Positions 57,925 through 64,000 of a stretch of DNA of 64,000 bases are shown piece by piece. The notes beneath the pieces were generated by a model that saw only the letters and a list, made by a program, of their open reading frames with translations, made no database searches and had not been told where the DNA came from. The stretch is from Cryptolaemus montrouzieri. Lineage: Eukaryota; Arthropoda; Insecta; Coleoptera; Coccinellidae. The DNA lies in assembly GCA_013387265.2 (NCBI GenBank), contig JABFTP020000083.1:50640485-50704484 (forward strand), written 5' to 3'. Every line of letters starts with the position of its first letter. Within the stretch, counting starts at the first letter, position 1. A program made the translations under genes and the position numbers.

Positions 57925-58880
57925 TAACTACGCAAAACAAAGTTTATTCAAAATCAAGGTTTGCGAAAGTCTTCTAGAAGTGGCTGAAGATAATTCCTTT
58001 CACATGATGCAAGACATGAAATTCTCAATTCATTTGTGGAATTATTATTTGACATGACGTTTTATTTCATATAAATATTGTCAGCAAACAAATGCAAAGT
58101 GCTAGAATTAATATTAAAGTATGCCAAACCTACCTAAAAAACTTAGTTGATCACTTCCAGCAATATAGATCTGACCAATCATTTCAAGAAATTCTTGTAC
58201 AAGCGAAAGAAGTAGCATCCTCTCTCGAAATTGAAGAAGACTTTTCACCCTTACTAACGGTTAGGAGGAAATTTAAACCAAAACTGTTTGACTATGAACA
58301 CTGAGATGAGACTCCTCATGATACAAAAACCGCCTTTAAAATTAGTTCTTTCTTTAAAATTATAAATCAAACTATAAGTTCTCTAAAACACCGATTTGAC
58401 TTATTAAATGAGTATGATATTTTCGGATTTTTTAGCGACATATTCAAATTAAGTGACAGCGATCTTTTAAAACATTGTACTATTCTGGAAGAGCGACTGA
58501 CAGATCAGGATAATAAGGATATAGACTCCAATGATCTGTTTAACAAAATTAAAGCGTTAAAGTTATTTTCATTACCTGATGATGCTGACCCCTTAAGTAT
58601 TTTACAATATATATTTGAAAACAATTTAATCCAAACGTAAGCATTTCACTAAGAATTCTTTTGACATTGCCTGTATCTGTAACTTCTGGCGAGCGATCTT
58701 TTTCAAAGTTAAAATCATTAAAAATTATTTAAGATCGACAATGATTCAAGAAAGATTGTCTGGGCTGACAATATTAGCAATTGAACAAGAAATTTTTGAC
58801 GGTATAAATTTTAGCGATGTAATTAATGAATTTGCAACATCAAAATCTCGGAAAATATCGCTACTACAATAGCTATCTTT
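57925..58880 (+). pseudogene. hAT-type (ZMYM/zinc-finger-like) transposase C-terminal half
   Basis: Reading through several frames: NIKVCQTYLKNLVDHFQQYR and FSPLLTVRRKFKPKLFDYEH (58,092-58,304), FKISSFFKIINQTISSLKHR (about 58,335), a long helical region to 58,640, then LPVSVTSGERSFSKLKIIKN and SGLTILAIEQE (about 58,660-58,790). The last block is the hAT dimerisation motif at the C-terminus of such transposases. Stops at 58,302 and 58,638 and a frame change at about 58,730 make it a pseudogene. The DNA-binding and first catalytic parts are absent. Confidence 0.75.
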
Positions 58881-58949
58881 TATTTTTCTATTGTACCTAG
58901 CCCCAGCTATTTGTTATCAGAAATATCTGCATATTTTTTAAAATATCTA

Positions 58950-59340
58950 AGTATAAGTATAAAGTAGTACTTATAAAACAATTTTGTGTACTTTTTCAAT
59001 GTTTTCATTGATGACAGCCTCTTTGGGACGTCCACTGCGTTCATCGTCTTGCATGCTCATATCACCTCGTTATAACTTTGCAAACCACTTCTTCACCGTT
59101 GATTTTCCTTGCGAAGAATCCGAATAATCGAGCCATGCTTTGTCTTCAACGTTATTTTTTCATTTTTCCAACAGTGACAAAAGTTGATTCGCTTTGAATG
59201 CTATATCTCGCGAACCAACAGTCAGACAGTTGAAAACTTTTTACTCGTTTCTAGTAAGATTAGTACTAACAGATTTGACCCTAGTAACGCCATCTGTATA
59301 TCAGCCTTCGAACTTTTCAGGCACACGCTCTAAATCATGA
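58950..59340 (-). pseudogene. mariner transposase N-terminal fragment
   Basis: Minus reads QGKSTVKKWFAK at about 59,115-59,080, then GDMSMQDDERSGRPKEAVIN at about 59,065-59,005 and NENIEKV. This is the paired helix-turn-helix region with the SGRP linker. Upstream sequence to 59,340 is a broken N-terminus and 5' end. The catalytic part is missing. Confidence 0.8.
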
Positions 59341-60485
59341 GACCTACTTCTGAATTTGTCGTGATCCCCTTGGTCCATCTGTTATCTCGCATTTTTCCAT
59401 ACTATCAAGTAAATCTGTTGGAACCCTTCTCGATGAAGATCATGCTCCATATTCATGAATTTTAAAATAATTTTCCTACTATCTATAAAGTGGGATTTCC
59501 TGATTCTTGAAACATCCTATCTTAATAGATTAGTTTTTTTAATTGTGGTCTCTGAGTAATGAAAAACCCTTAAAATAATAATAATTTAATCAACTCAAGT
59601 TTTAAACAGTTTTCGTCATTCTCATAAACAATTCATTATCAGAACATTTATTTTCATGTTTAATCGACTATTTTGGCTAGAAAGAAATCTAGAGAGTTCA
59701 ATTCACTTCAATGTTAGAGGCGATACAGACTTGGAAGCTTTCATTCAATTAATTCATTGTTTCGGCGTAAGTTTCGTCAGTTAATCCAAACATAGAGTTT
59801 AACTGAGTTTACAGCATCATTTTCAAACTGAAATAGTACAACAAAATTTAATTTTTGTGAATGCATTGATTTTACCATAATCGTTGTTGAACATAAAACA
59901 AGAAAAATATCAATCAGAATATTCGACCCGGACATACCTGACACATGAATATCCTTATCATTCACTTAATTGCTTCATTTCATGGGAAAAATGAAAGATA
60001 TGCTAATGAAGGGAATGTTTAAAAAATAAGTAAATAATTTCGTGATCAAGTCATTACATTTGACTCCTACGCTGATAAAAGCATCTAATGATTATAAATG
60101 GTTACGATAAATCATTTCGAAACAAGAAAACAAATCTATTTATTGCTAGTTTTGTAATGAAATTTATTATCTAATTAAATTTACGAGCTAACTAAATCGT
60201 TTGCAATGTCAAGGGGTTTCATAGATAAAATGACTTGAACACTTGCAAATTTCTCAACTGCTTTGGAATAGTAGATGTTTCTGATATAAGCAGCTAGAAG
60301 ACTTGGCAAATTGTGACAAAAATGAAGTGACCAAATGTGTATGCAATGTACAGACATAAATTACAGAGAAAATACGACACTGTATTCAAAACATCTTCAT
60401 GAAAATTACTAAAGTGTAGAATATATCAGAAAACTAAATTCTTACCAATTTCATTTCAAATTCAAACAGGAATAAAAAAGCAACT

Positions 60486-60487
<2 letters not shown>
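59341..60487. other. Unassigned AT-rich DNA
   Basis: No domain, repeat or RNA gene seen. Confidence 0.35.
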
Positions 60488-60579
<92 letters not shown>

Positions 60580-60709
60580 TTTATAAACCAGGTAATTAAT
60601 ACCATTGCCATTATAATCATATATATCTATATCAATCTACCAGAATATATACATACTATAGCATCATCACAATCAATGTACCAACGTAGTGACATATATA
60701 TATATATAT

Positions 60710-60785
<76 letters not shown>

Positions 60786-60795
60786 ATATATATGA
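60488..60795. repeat. Long AT dinucleotide microsatellite, interrupted
   Basis: An uninterrupted (AT)n run at about 60,488-60,576 is followed, after a 110-bp gap of unique sequence, by several shorter AT runs to 60,795. Such tracts are self-complementary and can form cruciforms. Confidence 0.95.
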
Positions 60796-61339
60796 TTCAT
60801 TGCATGAACAGACCTGATTCCCTGTCGCTATTGCACTAGCAATAGCTTGTCTGTTTATGTTGTATTAGTGTCGTGTGTACATAAAGAGTACCAAAGATTT
60901 TTGTGCTTAGCCGCTTTATTCTCTCTTGCATTCCATGATTTCCAAAGACAAGGGTGAAAGGAAGGGGATTTGGAACAGGAATCTGTAACAATGGAAAAAG
61001 AAAACCAGCAGAAAAAAATTTCAACAATCATACTTCTTATATGTCTAAACAAATCTAAGAAAAGACTTTACATAGCAAGCAAGGTCATGAAAAGGACTAA
61101 GGAGATAATAAAAAAATACATAACCTGCGATATTTCCTCAAATTCCCTCTCTGTTTGACCGAGAGAGCCCCGATGGCCAGGTTCAGTCTTCCAAGTGATG
61201 CTGATTATGATCTATAGATGTTTTAGAATCATTATGGACCCAATAATTTGGGTTGACATCGCCCATATATTATTGATTTAAGGAAAAATATGACAAATGT
61301 CATAGCATCATTTTGTTGTGTATTCTTAATTTTGAGCCT

Positions 61340-61627
61340 TCAGGAACTCTCCAAACACTCTAGTCTTTGTAATAATAAGTCTTCATCAAATCTATATTTG
61401 CACAAGTACTGTCCATTCAAAAACAGAACAGAAATTTCATATCTATATAATCTCAACCATCTAACATTTTCTCCTTTTGTGATATCAACAGTCTCAAGAG
61501 AGACGCGGTTTATAAAAGGTTTTAGTTCAGCTTTAACATCATCACATAGAGGGCATGGATCTTTGGTGAATAAAGTTAACTTCGATAATTCCCCTGGCAG
61601 CGTGTCTGAAGACAATCGCTCACTCAT
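61340..61627 (-). CDS. Glutaredoxin-like protein (C5orf63/YDR286C-type), intronless
   Basis: A 95-residue product from ATG at 61,627; an in-frame ATG at 61,663 would add 12 residues, but those come from the upstream thiolase retrocopy in another frame, so the inner ATG is preferred. The fold is thioredoxin-like: LTLFTKDPCPLCDDVKAELK holds the redox motif CPLC, followed by VSLETVDIT and a C-terminal YEISVLFLNGQYLCKYRFDE with DLLLQRLECLESS before the stop. The cis-Pro that normally follows in the V-P turn is not evident: the sequence reads YEISVLFLNG where family members usually have a P after the YEI-V stretch (from family knowledge). Function is probably thiol redox in cytosol or mitochondria; not proven for the family. 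The absence of introns and the retrocopy next door make it possible that this too is a retrogene. Confidence 0.7.
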   Translation of the reverse strand: MSERLSSDTLPGELSKLTLFTKDPCPLCDDVKAELKPFINRVSLETVDITKGENVRWLRLYRYEISVLFLNGQYLCKYRFDEDLLLQRLECLESS

Positions 61628-61634
61628 AATTGAC

Positions 61635-61925
61635 GTTACAGATGGCGGCAACTCCCTTTTCACCAGGTTTTAAAATATGAACCAAATGGACCACAATTCT
61701 TGCTCCAGACATACCAATAGGATGGCCCCACCGTGAATATTAACCTTGGTTGGATCCAATTCTTACATTTTACAACAGCCACAACACTAAATGCTTCATT
61801 GATTCCCCATAAGGCAACATCCTCCTTTTTAACACCTGTTTGTTCCAGTAATTTGGAATGGCTACCGCTGGAGCGATTGGGAAATCAATGGGGTCTGTTG
61901 CGCCATCAGCAACAGACCCCAAATA
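61635..61925 (-). pseudogene. Acetyl-CoA acetyltransferase (thiolase, ACAT1-like) retrocopy fragment
   Basis: On minus the sequence reads ADGATDPIDFPIAPAVAIP, then after loss of one base KLLEQTGVKKEDVALWGINE and AFSVVAVVK. After a second shift it reads ELDPTKVNIHGGA, and then HPIGMSGARIVVHLVHILKP and GEKGVAAICN, where it stops matching. NEAF and HPIGMSG are thiolase active-site regions. Four residues expected between HGGA and HPIG are missing, and the last active-site segment (CNGGGGA) is cut after ICN. Introns are absent. It is a processed, 5'- and 3'-truncated pseudogene joined at 61,635 to the glutaredoxin-like gene. Confidence 0.85.
61890..61920. repeat. Perfect 12-bp stem hairpin at the 5' end of the thiolase retrocopy
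   Basis: GGGGTCTGTTGC, 7-base loop, GCAACAGACCCC. The minus-strand GCAACAGACCCC is genuine thiolase codon sequence (ATDP); its inverse copy lies just outside the homology. Confidence 0.85.
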
Positions 61926-62479
61926 GAAACAATAAAGAAAAATATAGGATCTGCTTCGAACAACTCCCTATAATTCAGGAAGAATTGACATTTAATTTCA
62001 AAATGCATTAAAGCATTCATTCAAGAAACAATATTCAACCTTCCTCAGGAAAAACTATTCAGTGTGTTGATTAACACAATGTATTTATTTTATATTATTA
62101 TCCAAAGAAAATGGTAAAAAAATCACAAACAGAAACTGCAAAATATGATGAAATTAATCTAAAAAGAATATTTGCAATCTATAAATTGCTGCACATTGTA
62201 AAATACTTTCGCAGCCATTCTATCATCAACCAATTTACTTTTAATACCTTTAGACATTCTGGTTTCAAAGATTTATTGCTATCAAAGAAAATACAAATCA
62301 TCCACTCAATCTAAGTATCTTTTATGAAAACTCTAGGATCAGTCCTTTAGATAAAGCTTAAGATCTTGGAAAATTTTTCCAAATACAATCTCTGCAGCCA
62401 AAAATCCAAATGTTTTATTCTCTATTCTTGAATCAAAATGAATAAATCCTTTTATAGAGCCCTGAATAACACTACATGT
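61926..62479. other. Unassigned DNA
   Basis: AT-rich, no gene recognised. Confidence 0.35.
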
Positions 62480-63740
62480 TAAATAACAAATAATTATGTA
62501 GTTCACAAAAAAATGATACAAATGTATGTCCTATCGTAACCTATACCACCCTACCAACTAATCAACTGAATAGAACTCCCAAGTCTTGACTTAAATGTCC
62601 TTAAATAAGGTAAGTCCTTACAAGCAAAGGCAATCCATTGAAAATTTTCACGCCATGGTTGAACATAGACTTTTTTAAACACTCAGGTCATCCGATATCA
62701 TGGTTGATCTTTTTATAAGAAAATGAGAAAGATATGGCGCTTCCAAATTATTAATTATTTTATAAATGAAACCTAAACTAGCTTCCTCTATCATATTTTG
62801 GATTTATTGAATTTCAAAGAACGCAGCATATGTCGTATATCCTCGTGTACTTATTGCACCTTAATAAAACAATCATTGCTCTGTTTTGCAAAATCTGCAA
62901 TCTGTCTATATCTTCTTGATTGCATCCCAACAGTAATGATATGCTATATGTTAATTGGGGATGAACTATCGTATTATAGACAATTCGTTTTGAGCAGATA
63001 ATCTCCAGGATATCCTACGAAAATAACCAATTTTCTCACCAAGTTTTTTACACATATAATTAATATGGGTACTAAGTGTCAACTGCAGATCCAAATGACC
63101 TCCAAGATACTTAATATCGCTCACTTGTTTTACAGTGTCATCCCCAATACTAATTTTCAAGAGTTCATCTTTAAACAGCCTACAGTTCTGCCGTGATCCA
63201 AATACAATGAACTCTGTCATTCGTGAATTTAACTTCAGTTTCTTGAGAGCTAGCCAATCGTAAAAATTTTCAATTGTCTATTCAATATATTAATAATATC
63301 AACAAAGTTTGAACTAGAGACTGATATAAAGGTAGCATCAGCGTACAAACTCACAACACAGTCACATAGATACTCAATCAGGTCATTAACATACAATATA
63401 AACAACAATGGCCCTAGTATAATCCCTTGAGGCACACCATTTCGTATTTCAGCCTCAGATGAGATATTCTCACCAATTTTTGTCTTTTGTGTTCTTCCTT
63501 GTAGGTAGTCCTCTATACTTTCAAGTACCACTCCCGTCAACTACAACACACTTCAATCAATTTATCTCTATTAATAGTTTCAAAAGCCCGTTTTAAGTCA
63601 ACAAAAACACTTACACATATTTTGCCATCATCAGTATCTTTCTTCCAATTAGATAGCACAAACTGCAATGCACTTTCACATGAGTGTCTCCTACGAAATC
63701 CAGATTGACCTTTGTAGAATATTTCATTCTTCTCCAGATA
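62480..63740 (-). pseudogene. Non-LTR retrotransposon RT, broken
   Basis: Minus strand: RRRHSCESALQFVLSNWKKD at about 63,690, then ICVSVFVDLKRAFETINRDK (motif A) at about 63,630-63,570. SIEDYLQGRTQKTKIGEN follows, then RNGVPQGIILGPLLFILYVN (63,450) and the catalytic box altered to YADATFISVSS (63,340). LKISIGDDTVKQVSDIKYLG is at about 63,150, with the thumb to 62,966. The catalytic second Asp is replaced (YADA), so it is inactive. Its 3' tail fades by about 62,480. Confidence 0.8.
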
Positions 63741-63784
63741 TTAAGATTCATTGCTATCAGAAGAGAAGCTCCAGGTCTATTCAC

Positions 63785-63905
63785 CCAACGAAAATGATGT
63801 AAAATATATTTTATATTTTCCAGAATTTTATTTTCACAAACAAGACCGGTTTCGACCGTCAGCTCAGTTTAAAGTGGTCAACTACAGAAAGTGAACTTAC
63901 TTATA
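63785..63905 (-). mobile_element. Possible PLE terminus with a degenerate hammerhead-like motif
   Basis: Minus reads CTGAGCTGACGGTCGAAACC followed by GGTC. The GAAACCGGTC part equals that of lineage 2 and the GAC/GTC segment can form stem II, but the CTGANGA core is damaged and stem I is not clear. A solo terminal scrap is the simplest reading. Confidence 0.35.
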
Positions 63906-64000
63906 TAAATACTAGCCTGATTTGATATTAAGTAGTGGAGATGTATTAATGTTTAGCTGGCTATTAAGGGTGATTTCACTTGGATTTTTACAAAGTTTAT

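Noticed and set aside
60955..61020. GFGTGICNNGK on +, recalling the thiolase C-terminus
   Set aside because: Opposite strand to the thiolase retrocopy, only a few residues, no flanking similarity; probably chance.
1..64000. tRNA or rRNA genes
   Set aside because: Looked for B-box-like GGTTCGAATCC patterns with cloverleaf context and for rRNA-like conserved blocks by eye; none found.

Overview
The window looks like nuclear DNA from an insect. It is AT-rich, its introns are GT-AG and some are only about 50 bp, its promoters are of TATA/initiator type, and it carries Tc1/mariner, R4/Dong-like, Jockey/I-like and Penelope-like elements in many decayed copies. A beetle is a reasonable guess, but nothing here proves the order.

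Few cellular genes are visible. (1) PEX6, the peroxisomal AAA ATPase, lies on + from about 17.7 to 27.06 kb in eight recognisable exons. One 5.5-kb intron splits the glycine just before the second Walker A motif. It carries a 23-bp minisatellite, a reverse-transcriptase (RT) scrap and a 4.4-kb satellite made from that RT. (2) A three-exon gene on - (32,426 to 28,166) encodes an 88-residue secreted peptide with six cysteines; I cannot name it. It has its own TATA/initiator promoter and a 1.9-kb retrotransposon in intron 2. (3) A glutaredoxin-like CPLC protein lies on - at 61.3-61.6 kb, directly downstream of a broken mitochondrial-type acetyl-CoA acetyltransferase retrocopy. (4) Two isolated first exons on - are a myristoylation/palmitoylation-type MGC exon at 15.83-15.96 kb and a 30-codon exon at 44.88-44.97 kb with a promoter.

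The rest is mostly mobile DNA. 0-16 kb: an I/Jockey-like scrap, a long-inverted-repeat Tc1/mariner-type element, and a Penelope-like (PLE) array. 33-43.6 kb: a second Tc1/mariner-type element, an R4-like LINE interrupted by a tiny PLE unit, a PLE inverted pair, Tc1 remnants, another PLE pair and a second R4-like LINE. 45.6-51.5 kb: nested LINEs with a 2.9-kb head-to-head PLE palindrome inside one of them. 53-64 kb: more LINE pieces, a hAT remnant, a mariner remnant, a long AT microsatellite and a LINE fragment next to a degenerate PLE-like terminus.

The most striking system is the Penelope-like one. At least four distinct PLE lineages occur as head-to-head (inverted) partial copies. Two insertions are bounded by 12-bp target-site duplications that enclose both arms, so each inverted pair went in as one unit. 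Three lineages carry a terminal motif with hammerhead-ribozyme architecture (CUGANGA, stem II, GAAA, short stem III, stem I). Stem sequences differ between lineages while pairing is kept.
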